Source: Acidimicrobiia bacterium
GTDB taxonomy: Bacteria > Actinomycetota > Acidimicrobiia > Acidimicrobiales > Poriferisodalaceae
Length of the DNA: 64,000 nt
Assembly (NCBI GenBank): GCA_022820505.1
Contig: JAJEFK010000002.1
Location: 1 to 64,000 of the forward strand
Direction of reading: 5' to 3'
Shown in pieces: positions 8,473-18,038 of the stretch. The notes under the pieces are model-generated. The model saw nothing but the letters and a program-made list of their open reading frames with translations. It ran no database searches and was not told the origin of the DNA. The position numbers and the translations under genes were made by a program. Positions within the stretch are counted from its first letter, which is position 1, and every line of letters begins with the position of its first letter.

Positions 8473-9359
8473 CCCCCATGCCCTTCTTCGCTCCAGGCGA
8501 CGATCCGGGGGCGAGCTTTCTTGAGTTGCTGCGGCGCACGGGCAGCGAGCCATTCGCCGGGCTCGCGCAGGTTCCCGGCGCTGAAGGGGGTTTCGGCGCC
8601 CTTGAGCGCTCCCACGCCACCACCGTGCTGGCCGTGCGCAGCTCCGAGGGGGTGGTTGTGGCCGGAGATCGGCGCGCCACTAGCGGCAACCTCATCAGTC
8701 ACCGCGACATGCGCAAGGTCTTCCCGGCCGATTCCTATTCAGCGGTCGCCATTGCCGGCGCCGCAGGCCCTGCCGTGCAGATGGTTCGCCTCTTCCAGCT
8801 GCAGCTCGAGTACTACGAGAAGATCGAAGGCAAGCCGCTGAGCCTGGAGGGCAAGGCGAACCAGCTGGCCGAGATGCTGCGGGCACACCTGCCCCAGGCG
8901 ATGCGCGGCCTCCCGGTGGTGCCCATTTTCGCCGGATTCGACCCCGTCGATGGGAGGGGCAGGCTCTTCCAATACGACGTGACCGGCGGCCGCTATGAGG
9001 AGCAGGACTACGCCACGGCCGGCTCGGGCAGCCTGCACGCGGGGACAGTCCTGAAGCTCGGCTTCCGTGACGACTTGAGCGAGCCTGAAGCACTGACGCT
9101 CAGCGTGCAGGCGTTGTGGCACGCCGCCGACGAGGACAGTGCCACCGGCGGTCCCGATCCCGTGCGCGGCATCTACCCGGTGCTCGCGGCGATCGGGAGC
9201 GAGGGATTCCGCCAGCTCAGCGACGCCGAGTCAGGAGCAGTATTCGCTGATCTGCAGGTCGAGCTCTCCGGCGGCGGCAGCGGGGGAGCGGCCCGGTCCG
9301 GTTCAACTGGCGGCGATCCCAGTTCTGCCGGAGGCAGCCGCAGCGAGGTGTCGCCATGA
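8469..9359 (+). CDS. prcB: 20S proteasome beta subunit (PrcB)
   Basis: Catalytic N-terminal-nucleophile protease subunit of the 20S core. Autoprocessing is predicted before Thr51 (in HATTVLAV), leaving the mature threonine nucleophile and removing a 50-residue propeptide. The beta-fold signatures VVVAGDRRAT and the Lys in MRKVFPAD follow. The C-terminus carries a Gly/Ser-rich tail (SGGGSGGAARSGSTGGDPSS) that is likely disordered. The GTG start overlaps pup by 4 bp and the end overlaps prcA by 4 bp (ATGA), so pup-prcB-prcA is one translationally coupled unit. Confidence 0.96.
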   Translation: MTPMPFFAPGDDPGASFLELLRRTGSEPFAGLAQVPGAEGGFGALERSHATTVLAVRSSEGVVVAGDRRATSGNLISHRDMRKVFPADSYSAVAIAGAAGPAVQMVRLFQLQLEYYEKIEGKPLSLEGKANQLAEMLRAHLPQAMRGLPVVPIFAGFDPVDGRGRLFQYDVTGGRYEEQDYATAGSGSLHAGTVLKLGFRDDLSEPEALTLSVQALWHAADEDSATGGPDPVRGIYPVLAAIGSEGFRQLSDAESGAVFADLQVELSGGGSGGAARSGSTGGDPSSAGGSRSEVSP

Positions 9360-10096
9360 GCATGCCCGGGATGTACGTCAGTCCTGAGCAGCTCATGCAA
9401 GACCGGGCCGACTACGCCCGCAAGGGAATCGCCCGGGGACGCTCGCTGGTGACGCTGGAATACGGCAGCGGCATCGCCCTGGTGGCAGAGAACGCCAGCG
9501 CCACGCTGCGCAAAGTGTCGGAGATTTACGACCGGATCGCCTTCGGCGGTGTGGGCCGCTACATCGAGTTCGACCAGCTGCGCATCGCGGGTGTCCGCCA
9601 CGCTGAGCTGAAGGGCTACCAGTACTCCCGTTCAGACGTGGAAGCTCGCAGCCTCGCCAACCAGTACGCGCAGATGCTCGGGCAGTTCTTCACCCATGAG
9701 CTCAAGCCGCTCGAGGTCGAGATCGTGGTGGTGGAGGTGGGGATCGGCGACGAGTCCAACCAGCTCTACCGGATCCAGTACGACGGGACCGTCATGGACG
9801 AGGAGGCGTACTGCTGCATCGGGGGCGATGCCGACGCGGTGCGCGAGCGGGTGGCTGAGGGCTACGACCCTGAGCTCGATGCCGACGCTGCCATCCGGCT
9901 GGCTCGCGCAGCGCTCGCCGGACCCGAGCGTGAGATCGCTGCGCCGGATCTCGAGGTGGCCTTGCTCGAGTCGAACCTCGAAGACGCAACACACCGCCGC
10001 CGGTGCTTCCGGCGTCTCGAGGACGACGAGGTGGAAGTCGCTTTGGGCGACAGCGCAGATCAGCCTGACGAGAGTTCCGATCAGGAAGATTCCTAG
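9356..10096 (+). CDS. prcA: 20S proteasome alpha subunit (PrcA)
   Basis: Structural outer-ring subunit that gates substrate entry and binds the Mpa C-terminus. The 246-aa sequence has the alpha-type N-terminal gate region [20 protein letters not shown] and lacks a catalytic Thr. The strands with [17 protein letters not shown] and [15 protein letters not shown] are typical. The tail beyond about 205 is long and acidic ([18 protein letters not shown]), probably disordered. The start overlaps prcB by 4 bp. The stop codon is embedded in an inverted repeat at 10075-10103. Confidence 0.96.
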   Translation: MSMPGMYVSPEQLMQDRADYARKGIARGRSLVTLEYGSGIALVAENASATLRKVSEIYDRIAFGGVGRYIEFDQLRIAGVRHAELKGYQYSRSDVEARSLANQYAQMLGQFFTHELKPLEVEIVVVEVGIGDESNQLYRIQYDGTVMDEEAYCCIGGDADAVRERVAEGYDPELDADAAIRLARAALAGPEREIAAPDLEVALLESNLEDATHRRRCFRRLEDDEVEVALGDSADQPDESSDQEDS

Positions 10097-10103
10097 ATCG
10101 GAA
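10075..10103 (+). other. Inverted repeat spanning the prcA stop codon
   Basis: TTCCGATC (10075-10082) pairs with GATCGGAA (10096-10103), with an inner GGAA/TTCC pair and a small internal mismatch. The TAG stop of prcA lies inside. With no U-run it may set the 3' end of the pup-prcBA message or reduce read-through into pafA, rather than act as a standard terminator. Confidence 0.45.
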
Positions 10104-10218
10104 GTCAGAGGCGAAGCCGTGGCCCGAGCGGCCCGTGAGCGCAGCGAACAAGAGCGGGAAACAAGAGGTTCGCCATTGCGAGGGCTCCTTCATCGGCGCA
10201 CGTCATAAGGTGAGCGCC

Positions 10219-11577
10219 GTGCAGCGGCGCATCATGGGTGTCGAGAACGAGTACGGCGTCACGTGCACGCTGCGGGGGCAGCGGCGTCTCAGCCCCGATG
10301 AGGTAGCGCGCTACCTGTTCCGCCGGGTCGTGTCGTGGGGGCGATCCAGCAATGTGTTCCTGGCAAACGGGGCGCGCCTGTATCTCGACGTCGGCAGCCA
10401 TCCCGAATACGCCACGCCCGAATGCGATTCCGTCTATGACGTGGTGTGCCACGACCGGGCGGGGGAGCGGATCCTCGAACAGCTCGTTGCCAGCGCCACC
10501 GAGCGACTGGCCGAGGAGGCGTTCAACGGCACGATCTTCCTGTTCAAGAACAACACCGACTCGGCCGGGAACAGCTACGGGTGCCACGAGAACTACCTGA
10601 CCAGCCGCGCTGACGACTTCTCGAATTACGCCGAGGTGCTGATCCCGTTCCTGGTGACCCGGCAGATCTACGCCGGCGCAGGCAAGGTGCTCAACACGGC
10701 CAAGGGCGCCCGGTATTGCATTACCCAGCGAGCGGAGCACATCTGGGAGAGCGTGTCGAGCGCGACGACCCGCAGCCGCCCGATCATCAACACCCGCGAC
10801 GAGCCGCACGCCGATGCTGAGCGTTTCCGGCGCCTGCACGTCATCGTCGGCGACTCGAACATGAGCGAGTACACGTCATTCCTCAAGATCGGCGCGGCTG
10901 CACTCATGCTGCGCATGCTCGAGGATCCCGCCGTGGTGCTGCGGGACATGACGCTGGAGAACCCGATCCGAGCCATCCGCGAGATCAGCCACGACATCAC
11001 CTGCAGACGCAAGGTGCGCCTGGCCAATGGGCGTGAAGTGAGCGCGTTCGACATCCAGTCGGAATACCTGGAACGGGCGCTGCGCTTTGCCGAGACGAAC
11101 GATCTCACCGAGGAGGAGTCGCGTGCTCTGCAGATGTGGGAGCACGTGATGACGGCCATCGCTGATGACCCGCTGCAGCTCGACCGCGAGGTGGACTGGG
11201 TCATCAAGCACAAGCTGCTCACGAGCTATGCCGACCGCGCTGGGGTCGGCTTCGACGACCCCCACATTGCGCTGCTGGACCTGCAGTATCACCACGTCCA
11301 CTCGACGCGAGGCGTCTTCTATGTGATGCAGCGGCGCGGCTTGGTCGAGCGAGTTTTGGATGACGTCGATGTGCGTCGGGCCACCGAGGAAGCGCCCCAG
11401 ACGACGCGGGCTCGGCTGCGCGGGGCGTTCGTTCGCGAGGCCAAGGCTCGGCGCCGTGATTACACCGTGGACTGGGTGCATCTGAAGCTCAACGACCAGG
11501 CGCAGCGAACCGTCTTGTGCAAGGACCCGTTCCGTTCCCACGACGAACGTGTCGACAAGTTGATCGAGTCACTGTGA
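10219..11577 (+). CDS. pafA: Pup-protein ligase (PafA)
   Basis: ATP-dependent ligase that joins the Pup C-terminal glutamate to lysines of target proteins. GTG 10219 gives [14 protein letters not shown], the expected N-terminus, and exactly 452 residues, the length of mycobacterial PafA; longer in-frame starts would add non-homologous sequence. The nucleotide-binding Glu residues in VENEYGV, the NSYGCHENY loop and [12 protein letters not shown] are all present and parallel those in Dop. Upstream lies AAGGTGAG as a ribosome-binding site; the overlapping TAAGGT (10206-10211) could instead be a -10 box of a leaderless message. Confidence 0.96.
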   Translation: MQRRIMGVENEYGVTCTLRGQRRLSPDEVARYLFRRVVSWGRSSNVFLANGARLYLDVGSHPEYATPECDSVYDVVCHDRAGERILEQLVASATERLAEEAFNGTIFLFKNNTDSAGNSYGCHENYLTSRADDFSNYAEVLIPFLVTRQIYAGAGKVLNTAKGARYCITQRAEHIWESVSSATTRSRPIINTRDEPHADAERFRRLHVIVGDSNMSEYTSFLKIGAAALMLRMLEDPAVVLRDMTLENPIRAIREISHDITCRRKVRLANGREVSAFDIQSEYLERALRFAETNDLTEEESRALQMWEHVMTAIADDPLQLDREVDWVIKHKLLTSYADRAGVGFDDPHIALLDLQYHHVHSTRGVFYVMQRRGLVERVLDDVDVRRATEEAPQTTRARLRGAFVREAKARRRDYTVDWVHLKLNDQAQRTVLCKDPFRSHDERVDKLIESL

Positions 11578-11627
11578 TGTGCACCGTGGACCGTGTGCGC
11601 CGGCGCTCAGCTGGCTGAGAGCAGCAG

Positions 11628-12737
11628 ATGCCGCGCTTTGCGCGCCTACGAGCCGCCGAGGTGCGTGGCGTGCGGCCCGGGTTGGCGCGGGTGACTCTGT
11701 CCGACGGCAGCGAGGCGTACGCGCTCACGGACTTGTGCGGCCCGGTCGGGGCCGGCGACGAGCTGCTCGTGAACACGTCGGCAATGGATCTCGGCCTTGG
11801 CACCGGCGGGGCACATGTGGTGCACACGAACCTCACGTCGCCGTTCGGGGGCGCCCGGGGGCCGGGGCGTGTCATGAAGGCCCGTTATCTGGCTGAGCAG
11901 CTGCCCGTCGACGCATTCGAGGAGGCGGCCGGCGGGGCCGGAACGGATCGCCCTGCCCTTGTAGAGACAGCGTCCGATGGCGCTGATCCTCGTGAGGCGG
12001 GGCCCGCGGACATCGGTCTGGCCCTGCCATCGCTCGCGGGCGTGCGGGTGGTGCTGTGCGTGCTGCACAGCCATGCGCTGGCGCTGGCCGCGACGGTCCA
12101 CGGCGTTTCCGGCGAGGCGCCGGGCTATGTCATGACCGATGGCGGAGCGTTGCCGTTCGTGCTCAGCGATCTCGCTGCGGCGTGCCTGGAGCGAGGGATG
12201 ATCGCGGCGGCGGTCAGTACTGGGCAGGCCTTCGGGGCCCCCATCGAGGCAGTCACCGTTGCCTCTGGCGTGGCCGCGCTGGCGGAGCGGGACATCGAGC
12301 GTGTGGTCGTCGCGCCGGGGTTAGGGCACCTCGGCACTGCGAGCCCATTGGGCTTCTCGGCGCTGGATCTCGTCGGCCACGCGGCCGTGCTGGACGGGCT
12401 CGGAGCGGCGACAGCGTTGGCTGCACGCGCATCTTCGGTCGACGAGCGCCCACGGCACCGTGGCGTCAGCCATCACACTCGGGCAATGGCAGCGCTGGCG
12501 CCCGCCCGGACCGTCGTTCCGGTGCCGGCGAGCAGCAAGCTCGACCCGGCGGCGGGCGATGCCGCATGGATCGATGAGCTGGGAGAGCGGGCCTTCAGAG
12601 CAGAGCCGATAGCAGTCGCAGATGCCCTTGCTGGCAGCGGTCTGAGCGTGAGGTCCATGGGCCGCCCGCTGGAGAGCGACGAGCAGGCTTGCCAGTGGCT
12701 GGGAGCGGCAGCAGCGTGGCTGGCGGCATCGGCATGA
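11628..12737 (+). CDS. DUF3866 family protein
   Basis: A 369-aa protein matching the actinobacterial DUF3866 family in length and in conserved stretches: LLVNTSAMDLGLGTGG, HVVHTNL, GRVMKARY and LHSHALALAA. No catalytic function is established for the family. The sequence looks cytosolic, with Gly/Ala-rich alternating strands and helices. A low-complexity insertion (AGGAGTDRPALVETASDGAD) near residues 102-122 looks lineage-specific. It follows pafA by 50 bp and overlaps lepB (ATGA). Confidence 0.75.
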   Translation: MPRFARLRAAEVRGVRPGLARVTLSDGSEAYALTDLCGPVGAGDELLVNTSAMDLGLGTGGAHVVHTNLTSPFGGARGPGRVMKARYLAEQLPVDAFEEAAGGAGTDRPALVETASDGADPREAGPADIGLALPSLAGVRVVLCVLHSHALALAATVHGVSGEAPGYVMTDGGALPFVLSDLAAACLERGMIAAAVSTGQAFGAPIEAVTVASGVAALAERDIERVVVAPGLGHLGTASPLGFSALDLVGHAAVLDGLGAATALAARASSVDERPRHRGVSHHTRAMAALAPARTVVPVPASSKLDPAAGDAAWIDELGERAFRAEPIAVADALAGSGLSVRSMGRPLESDEQACQWLGAAAAWLAASA

Positions 12738-13324
12738 GCATTCCCGACCAACCCGAGGATCTGCCGCCGCCTCGGCAGCCGCGCGTTCGGCGGGCTATGA
12801 GCCGACGCACGCGCAGCCTGCTGTCGTGGACATGGGTGCTGCTGGCGGCGGTGATGCTCGCGCTCCTGATGCGGACCTTTCTCATCGCCGCGTTCTACAT
12901 CCCGTCCGAGTCAATGGAACCGGTGCTCGAGATCGGGGATCGACTGCTGGTCTCCAAGCTCAGCTACCGCATCGGAGATCCCGAGCCCGGCGATGTCGTC
13001 GTGTTCCGGACCCCGCCTTCGATGCAGCCGGCGCAGACCGCAGAGCTCATCAAGCGAGTTGTCGCCGTCGGCGGCCAGCAGGTCGAAGCAGTGAACGGCC
13101 GACTCGTCATTGACGGATCGCCGGTGGATGAGCATTACCTGGCCTCCGACGTGTACACGCGCGACTTCGGCCCAGTGCTGGTGCCTGCCGGATACGTGTT
13201 CGTCATGGGCGACAACCGTCGCTCGAGCCAGGACAGCCGTGTCTTCGGCGCCGTCCCGGAGAGCGAGATCGTCGGCAGGGCATTTGCGCGCTTCTGGCCG
13301 CCCACGCGGCTCGGCGGCTTGTAG
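12734..13324 (+). CDS. lepB: Signal peptidase I
   Basis: Membrane-bound Ser/Lys protease that removes signal peptides from exported proteins. A basic cytosolic N-terminus (RRAMSRRTR) is followed by one transmembrane helix (about 31-55), then box B with nucleophile Ser60 (PSESMEP), box D with general base Lys107 (LIKRVVAVGG) and box E GDNRRSSQDSR. At 196 aa it is a short, single-anchor form. ATG 12734 overlaps the DUF3866 stop by 4 bp. Function and topology are clear; it may be one of several paralogues in the genome. Confidence 0.93.
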   Translation: MSIPDQPEDLPPPRQPRVRRAMSRRTRSLLSWTWVLLAAVMLALLMRTFLIAAFYIPSESMEPVLEIGDRLLVSKLSYRIGDPEPGDVVVFRTPPSMQPAQTAELIKRVVAVGGQQVEAVNGRLVIDGSPVDEHYLASDVYTRDFGPVLVPAGYVFVMGDNRRSSQDSRVFGAVPESEIVGRAFARFWPPTRLGGL

Positions 13325-13356
13325 ATCTGCGGCGCGGTGGTCGGTGCCGAACGCGG

Positions 13357-14118
13357 TCAGGCGGGTTGTGTCTCGCAGATTTCGCCTGCCGGGGTTGATT
13401 CCTCCGAAGTCGTCGACGACTCGAGGCCAGCGAGCAGGCGGTCGACGTGATCGCCGTACAGGCCGTCGAGGCCCATGTTCCGCAGTGCGGCGGCCAGGCG
13501 GGTGTGCTGCACATCCCAGCCGAAGCAGAGCCGCTCGAATCGGTGGAAGAGGGCCGCGAGACCGCCTGTCCAGTCCTTGGCGGGGAGGTTGACGGCATCG
13601 ATGCCGGCGTTGGCCATCGCCGCAGCCCGACGTTCGGGACCTTCCTTGATGCGCCGCACCCGAGTCGAATCGACGATATGGGCAGACGTGCGCCCGCGCA
13701 GGTCGACCAGGAGATCCCAGTCGCCGTGGCACAGCCACAGGCGGTCCTCCGCGCCCGCGGCACGGGCAGCGGAGATCACGGCATCTGCCGCCGCCGGATC
13801 CTTGAGATCGACTGACAGCTCGAAGTCGGTGCCGCATGCTCTGTATATGTCCGCAAGCGTGGGAATGTCGTCACCGATGCGCTCTCGTTGCAACGAGCTG
13901 AAGGCACGGCGCACACCCCGGTGCCAAGCAATGCCGTCATGGTCCAGCATGGGGTAGCCGTCCTGGCTCAACCAGACGTCGGTCTCGAGGCCCGTCGCTC
14001 CCATGTCCAGGGCCAGGGCAAACGTGTCGAGGGCGTTGTCGGGGCCGTGCGCCCGCCCGCCGCGGTGTGCGAACGCGACCGGAGGCGTGCGCAGTGACGG
14101 CAATGGCTGAGGGGGCAC
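13357..14118 (-). CDS. Glycerophosphodiester phosphodiesterase (GDPD) family protein
   Basis: TIM-barrel enzyme that hydrolyses glycerophosphodiesters to glycerol 3-phosphate and an alcohol. The signature HRGG...GPDNAL at the N-terminus and ETDVWLSQDGYPMLDHD further on supply the metal-binding and catalytic residues; the usual PENT is PDNA here, a mild divergence. GTG 14118 gives a 253-aa protein that begins 14 residues before the catalytic HRGG, the normal place. Upstream in-frame sequence is Cys/His-rich non-homologous translation and was left out. It is divergent from the small gene at 14128. Confidence 0.85.
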   Translation of the reverse strand: MPPQPLPSLRTPPVAFAHRGGRAHGPDNALDTFALALDMGATGLETDVWLSQDGYPMLDHDGIAWHRGVRRAFSSLQRERIGDDIPTLADIYRACGTDFELSVDLKDPAAADAVISAARAAGAEDRLWLCHGDWDLLVDLRGRTSAHIVDSTRVRRIKEGPERRAAAMANAGIDAVNLPAKDWTGGLAALFHRFERLCFGWDVQHTRLAAALRNMGLDGLYGDHVDRLLAGLESSTTSEESTPAGEICETQPA

Positions 14119-14127
14119 GCCTCTATC

Positions 14128-14406
14128 GTGCCACTTGTGCCGGCGATATGGCTGCTGCCCATCGTTGCCTTCGGCGTGCTCGTCGCCCTCAGCATCGTCA
14201 TGAGCCGACGGCTGGCGATGGAGCTGCGGGCGACGGCACAGAGCCTGGCGTCCATCGCAGACGCGGCAGCAACGGTGCGCGCCGACGTCATGCGAGCGCG
14301 CGCCGCAATCGACAGCCTGGACGTGCCATCGCTGCGCCAAGCCACTGCCGAACGAGCACTCGGCATGGCGGTGCGATGGGCTGCTCGCCGGGTGCTGCCC
14401 TTCTGA
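14128..14406 (+). CDS. Small membrane-anchored coiled-coil protein
   Basis: A 92-aa protein with one N-terminal transmembrane helix (AIWLLPIVAFGVLVALSIVM), followed by a helical, Ala-rich region (MELRATAQSLASIADAAATV and onward) likely to form a short coiled coil. The layout resembles DUF948-like envelope proteins, but no firm family was recognised. GTG 14128 or GTG 14137 could be the start. It precedes the tat genes by 85 bp, and tatA has its own promoter. Confidence 0.5.
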   Translation: MPLVPAIWLLPIVAFGVLVALSIVMSRRLAMELRATAQSLASIADAAATVRADVMRARAAIDSLDVPSLRQATAERALGMAVRWAARRVLPF

Positions 14407-14479
14407 TGGGGCAGCAGTCGCCGCACACAGCTCCGCCTGCGCGTGCACGGTGCAGAACCGCCGCGCAGGGCCGGGGTTC

Positions 14480-14485
14480 TACCAT
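14480..14485 (+). promoter_or_regulatory. -10 box (TACCAT) for a leaderless tatA transcript
   Basis: TACCAT ends 6 nt before GTG 14492 and no ribosome-binding site is seen, which fits leaderless initiation. The identical hexamer lies 7 nt before the ThyX-like gene. No convincing -35 box was found. Confidence 0.5.
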
Positions 14486-14491
14486 CGAGCC

Positions 14492-14803
14492 GTGAGCCTG
14501 CAGCCCAACGAGGTGCTGATCATCGTGCTCGTGGCCCTGATCGTGCTCGGCCCCAAGCGGCTGCCGGGTGCCATCCGGGGTATCGGCCGTGCCTTCCGGC
14601 AGGTGCGCGACTTCTCTACAACCGTTCGCCAGGAAATGGATGCCACGATCTCGCCGCCGACAGTCGAGCCCGCATCGCCGCCCGCCCGCCCCGCCGCTGC
14701 AGAAGCTCCCGAGGCCGAGCCGGAAGGTGACGGCACCGAGACCGAGCAGTCCAGAGCTGGCGGACCGGCTGGCGACGGCGTGACCAGCGACGGCGCTGCG
14801 TGA
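14492..14803 (+). CDS. tatA: Sec-independent translocase subunit TatA/TatB
   Basis: Pore-forming or receptor component of the twin-arginine translocase. It has one N-terminal transmembrane helix (EVLIIVLVALIVLGP), the hallmark GPKRLP hinge, and an amphipathic helix (GAIRGIGRAFRQVRDFS). A Pro/Ala/Glu-rich disordered tail follows. The 103-aa length lies between TatA and TatB; co-localisation with tatC and a single gene leave A versus B open. The stop overlaps the tatC start (GTGA). Confidence 0.9.
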   Translation: MSLQPNEVLIIVLVALIVLGPKRLPGAIRGIGRAFRQVRDFSTTVRQEMDATISPPTVEPASPPARPAAAEAPEAEPEGDGTETEQSRAGGPAGDGVTSDGAA

Positions 14804-15645
14804 GACTCCGCTGGCGCCGCCGGCCACGGCCGGCGGTGATGGGTTTCTGGGATCACGTCGCCGAGCTGCGGAACCGGCTCATCTGGAGCATCGTGGCAAT
14901 CGGGCTCGGCATGGTGGTCGGGCTCATCGTCTATGACTGGCTGCTCCGGGAGGTGTTCCTGCCGCCGTACTGCAATGTGTTGGAAGCCCAGGAGATCGAC
15001 CGGCCGTGCAGCTTGGTGATCACCGCGCCGCTGGAGGGCTTCCGCACCCGCATCAAGGTGTCGGCCTACCTGGGCGTGGTGCTGGCCATGCCGGTGCTGC
15101 TGTGGCACCTTTGGCGCTTCATCACGCCGGCGCTGGACCGCCGGGAGAAGCGGTGGGCGATCCCGTTTGTGATTGCAGGGTTCGTGCTGTTCTCGGGCGG
15201 CGCAATCCTGGCGTACTTCACCTTCGAACGGGCGCTGGACTTCCTGATCGCAGTCAGCGGCGACGCCGTCGACCCGCTGCTCGGACCCGGTGCCTACCTC
15301 GGCCTGGTGACGTTCATGATGCTGGCGTTCGGCATCGGGTTCGAGTTCCCGATCGTGCTGATCTTCGCCCAGCTCGCAGGCATCGTCGAGCCGCGGCAGC
15401 TGAATCGGGCCCGCCGCTACGCCATCGTGGGCATCGTGGCCGGCGCGGCGATCATCACGCCGTCGGGAGATCCGATCACACTCGCGGCGCTGTCGGTGCC
15501 GCTGTACGTGTTCTACGAGCTGTCGATCCTGGTCGGCTATCTCGTCCTGCGCCGCCGCAGCGGCGAACCCCCGCTGCGGCGCCGATTCCGCCGGTCGCCG
15601 AAGGAGAGCGAGCAGAGCCCCACTGCGGCCGGACCGACGCTGTGA
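14800..15645 (+). CDS. tatC: Sec-independent translocase subunit TatC
   Basis: Six-span core of the Tat translocon that recognises the twin-arginine signal. The N-terminal motif FWDHVAELRNRL is the signal-binding region, and FRTRIKVSAYLGVVLAMP is the conserved block after the first periplasmic loop. FEFPIV and ITPSGDP also match the family. The basic C-terminal tail (RRRFRRSPKESE) is cytosolic. The GTG start overlaps tatA and the end overlaps the helicase gene (GTGA), so tatA-tatC-helicase-18035 gene form one chain of overlapping genes. Confidence 0.95.
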   Translation: MRLRWRRRPRPAVMGFWDHVAELRNRLIWSIVAIGLGMVVGLIVYDWLLREVFLPPYCNVLEAQEIDRPCSLVITAPLEGFRTRIKVSAYLGVVLAMPVLLWHLWRFITPALDRREKRWAIPFVIAGFVLFSGGAILAYFTFERALDFLIAVSGDAVDPLLGPGAYLGLVTFMMLAFGIGFEFPIVLIFAQLAGIVEPRQLNRARRYAIVGIVAGAAIITPSGDPITLAALSVPLYVFYELSILVGYLVLRRRSGEPPLRRRFRRSPKESEQSPTAAGPTL

Positions 15646-18038
15646 CCTCGAACGGGCCAGCGGCGCCACCCCTGTTCGCGGATCTCCTGGCTGCGCGGAG
15701 CATCTCGCCAGACGGCTTTCAGACCGAGGCGTTCGCCGCGCTGGATCAGGGCAGGTCGGTGCTCGTCGCTGCGCCGACTTCGTCGGGCAAGACCCTCGTT
15801 GCGGAGTACGGGATCGCGGCGACACTCGAAGCGGGCAAGCGAGCGGCCTACACAGCGCCGACCAAGGCGCTGTCGAACCAGAAGCTGCGCGAGCTGCGCT
15901 CCTGGCTGGGATCCGAACGGGTAGGCCTGCTCACCGGCGACAACGTCATCTGCCCCGATGCCGATGTCGTGGTCATGACCACCGAGGTGCTGCGCAACAT
16001 GATGTACGCCGGCTCATCGCACATCGCGCAGTTCGGCATGGCCGTGCTGGATGAGGTCCACTACCTGCAGGATCCCTATCGGGGAGCGGTCTGGGAAGAG
16101 GTCATCATCGGCACGCCGCCGCACATTCGACTGGTGTGCCTGTCGGCCACGGTCAGCAATGCCAACGAGCTCGCGTCGTGGGTCGAAGCCACAGCAGGCG
16201 GGTGCACCGCGGTGGTGTGCTCGCAACGGCCGGTACCCCTGGAGGACCGCTACCTGCTCTACGAGCGGCACAGCCGCCGCTTGGTGGACCTGCCGACGCT
16301 GCGGGACGGCCGCCCGAATCCCGAGATCGAACGGATAGTCGAGCAGGCACGCTCCCGATCCGGCGGCCAGCGCCGGCATCGCCGGGCAGGCGCGCGACCG
16401 GCCCGTCCGCGGCGCTCGGAGATCGTCGAGCATCTGGCTGCCAGCGCCAGGCTGCCGGCGATCGTGTTCGTGTTCTCCCGTCAGGGTTGCGACGACGCTG
16501 CCCGGACGCTCGTCGCTGAGGGGGCGGCGTTTCTGGATGCCGCTCAGCAGCATCGCGTGCGCCAGATCGCGGCGGCGCACACAGCGGATCTCGAAGCCAG
16601 TGATCTCGACGCGCTCGGCTACGACGAGTGGCTGGGACAGCTGACGGCCGGTGTCGCGGCTCACCATGCGGGATTGATTCCGGCGTTCAAGGAAGCCATC
16701 GAAGAGTGCTTCTCCGCGGGGCTGCTGGCTGTGGTGTTCGCAACGGAGACGCTGGCGGTGGGCGTGAACATGCCTGCTCGCTCGGTGGTGATCGAGCAGC
16801 TCAGCCGCTTCCGGGGCGAGGGCTTTGCACTGCTGACACCGGGCGAGTACACCCAGCTCACCGGGCGGGCGGGTCGCCGCGGCATCGATGACACGGGCTA
16901 CGCGTACACGCTGTGGCATCCGCATACGGCGTTCGAGGAGACGGCCCGCCTGGTCGCGAGCGGTGACTTCGAGCTGGAGTCCTCGTTCCGGCCGACCTAC
17001 AACATGGTTGCCAACCTCATCGCCAGCCGCAGCCACGACGAGGCAGTCGAGCTCCTGCAGCGGTCGTTCGCCCAGTGGAGGGCTGATCGCCGGGTCGGCC
17101 AGTGGACCGCGGAGCTCGAGGTGGAACGCAAAGCGCTACGCGAGGCCCGTGCACGGCTGCGTTCGATGGGGGGCGGTCGTGGCCGCTCGCAGCCGCACGC
17201 ATCGGCACGCGGGAGGTCGTCGCGTTCGGGTCGGCACCGGCGCGGCAAGCCCGCCGACCGCCGCACCGACCGGGCGCTCGTCGATGCGGAGCGGCACGCC
17301 GAGCGTGTGGGAGCACGGGTGAGCCGTCTGAAGGAACGGATCAAGCTCGCCAAGGGAGGGCTGGCCCGCCAGCTCGACGCCACCAACGAGGTGCTGAACA
17401 TCTTCGGCTGCGCGGACGGCTGGTCGCTGACCGCGACCGGTGACTGCCTGAAGGCTGTCTTCCATGAGTGCGATCTGCTGACGGTGCTGTGTCTGCGCGA
17501 TGGGGTCTTCGACGGTGTGGCGCCCGCTCAACTTGCCGGCTTGGTCTCGGTGCTGACCTACGAACACCGCAGCAGCCAGCCGCCGCCGGCGCCCCGCTAT
17601 CCCGACAGTGACTCCCGCGAGCGGGCGGCGCACATGTTCGAGCTGGCCTCGCAGATCAACGGTGCCGAGCGACAGCACAGCGTGGTGCCGTCACGCCAGC
17701 CCAACGCATCGTTTTTCGCGGTTGCCCATGCCTGGGCTGGCGGGACGGCATACACCGATCTGTGGCACGGCGACGCAGGAGGCGACCAGACGCCCTCTGG
17801 CGGCGATTTCGTTCGTCAGATGCGACAGCTCATCGACCTCGTCGACCGGATCGCAGGTGTTGCCCCTGAGGAGCCCACGCGACGCGCCGCAGCCGGTGCC
17901 TGTTCGGCACTCGACCGCGGTGTCGTCGCCGCAGCGGCCCGAGTCTCCGACGGCCGGGTGGGAGCATCTGTCGCCACGGCGCCGGGAGACGGTTTCGTGT
18001 CGCTGCCCGTGGTGACGCGCACCCGCAGGCTCACGTGA
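15642..18038 (+). CDS. Ski2/Mtr4-like DEAD/DEAH-box RNA helicase with DSHCT domain
   Basis: Superfamily 2 helicase of 798 aa. Motif I is APTSSGKT (Lys50), motif II is DEVH, motif III is SAT, and QLTGRAGRRG is motif VI. The C-terminal third contains the DSHCT-type region (EYGIAAT-to-AAHM span aside, the block from about residue 560 on). A basic, Arg/Ser-rich insert near residues 500-545 may bind RNA. Homologues lie next to tatC in many actinobacteria (the mycobacterial HelY type), and the same overlap is seen here. It is thought to act in RNA processing; the substrate is unknown. Confidence 0.9.
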   Translation: MTSNGPAAPPLFADLLAARSISPDGFQTEAFAALDQGRSVLVAAPTSSGKTLVAEYGIAATLEAGKRAAYTAPTKALSNQKLRELRSWLGSERVGLLTGDNVICPDADVVVMTTEVLRNMMYAGSSHIAQFGMAVLDEVHYLQDPYRGAVWEEVIIGTPPHIRLVCLSATVSNANELASWVEATAGGCTAVVCSQRPVPLEDRYLLYERHSRRLVDLPTLRDGRPNPEIERIVEQARSRSGGQRRHRRAGARPARPRRSEIVEHLAASARLPAIVFVFSRQGCDDAARTLVAEGAAFLDAAQQHRVRQIAAAHTADLEASDLDALGYDEWLGQLTAGVAAHHAGLIPAFKEAIEECFSAGLLAVVFATETLAVGVNMPARSVVIEQLSRFRGEGFALLTPGEYTQLTGRAGRRGIDDTGYAYTLWHPHTAFEETARLVASGDFELESSFRPTYNMVANLIASRSHDEAVELLQRSFAQWRADRRVGQWTAELEVERKALREARARLRSMGGGRGRSQPHASARGRSSRSGRHRRGKPADRRTDRALVDAERHAERVGARVSRLKERIKLAKGGLARQLDATNEVLNIFGCADGWSLTATGDCLKAVFHECDLLTVLCLRDGVFDGVAPAQLAGLVSVLTYEHRSSQPPPAPRYPDSDSRERAAHMFELASQINGAERQHSVVPSRQPNASFFAVAHAWAGGTAYTDLWHGDAGGDQTPSGGDFVRQMRQLIDLVDRIAGVAPEEPTRRAAAGACSALDRGVVAAAARVSDGRVGASVATAPGDGFVSLPVVTRTRRLT

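Noticed and set aside
10135..10218. Longer start for pafA
   Set aside because: The extra 28 codons have no homology, and GTG 10219 gives the canonical N-terminus and the usual 452 residues.
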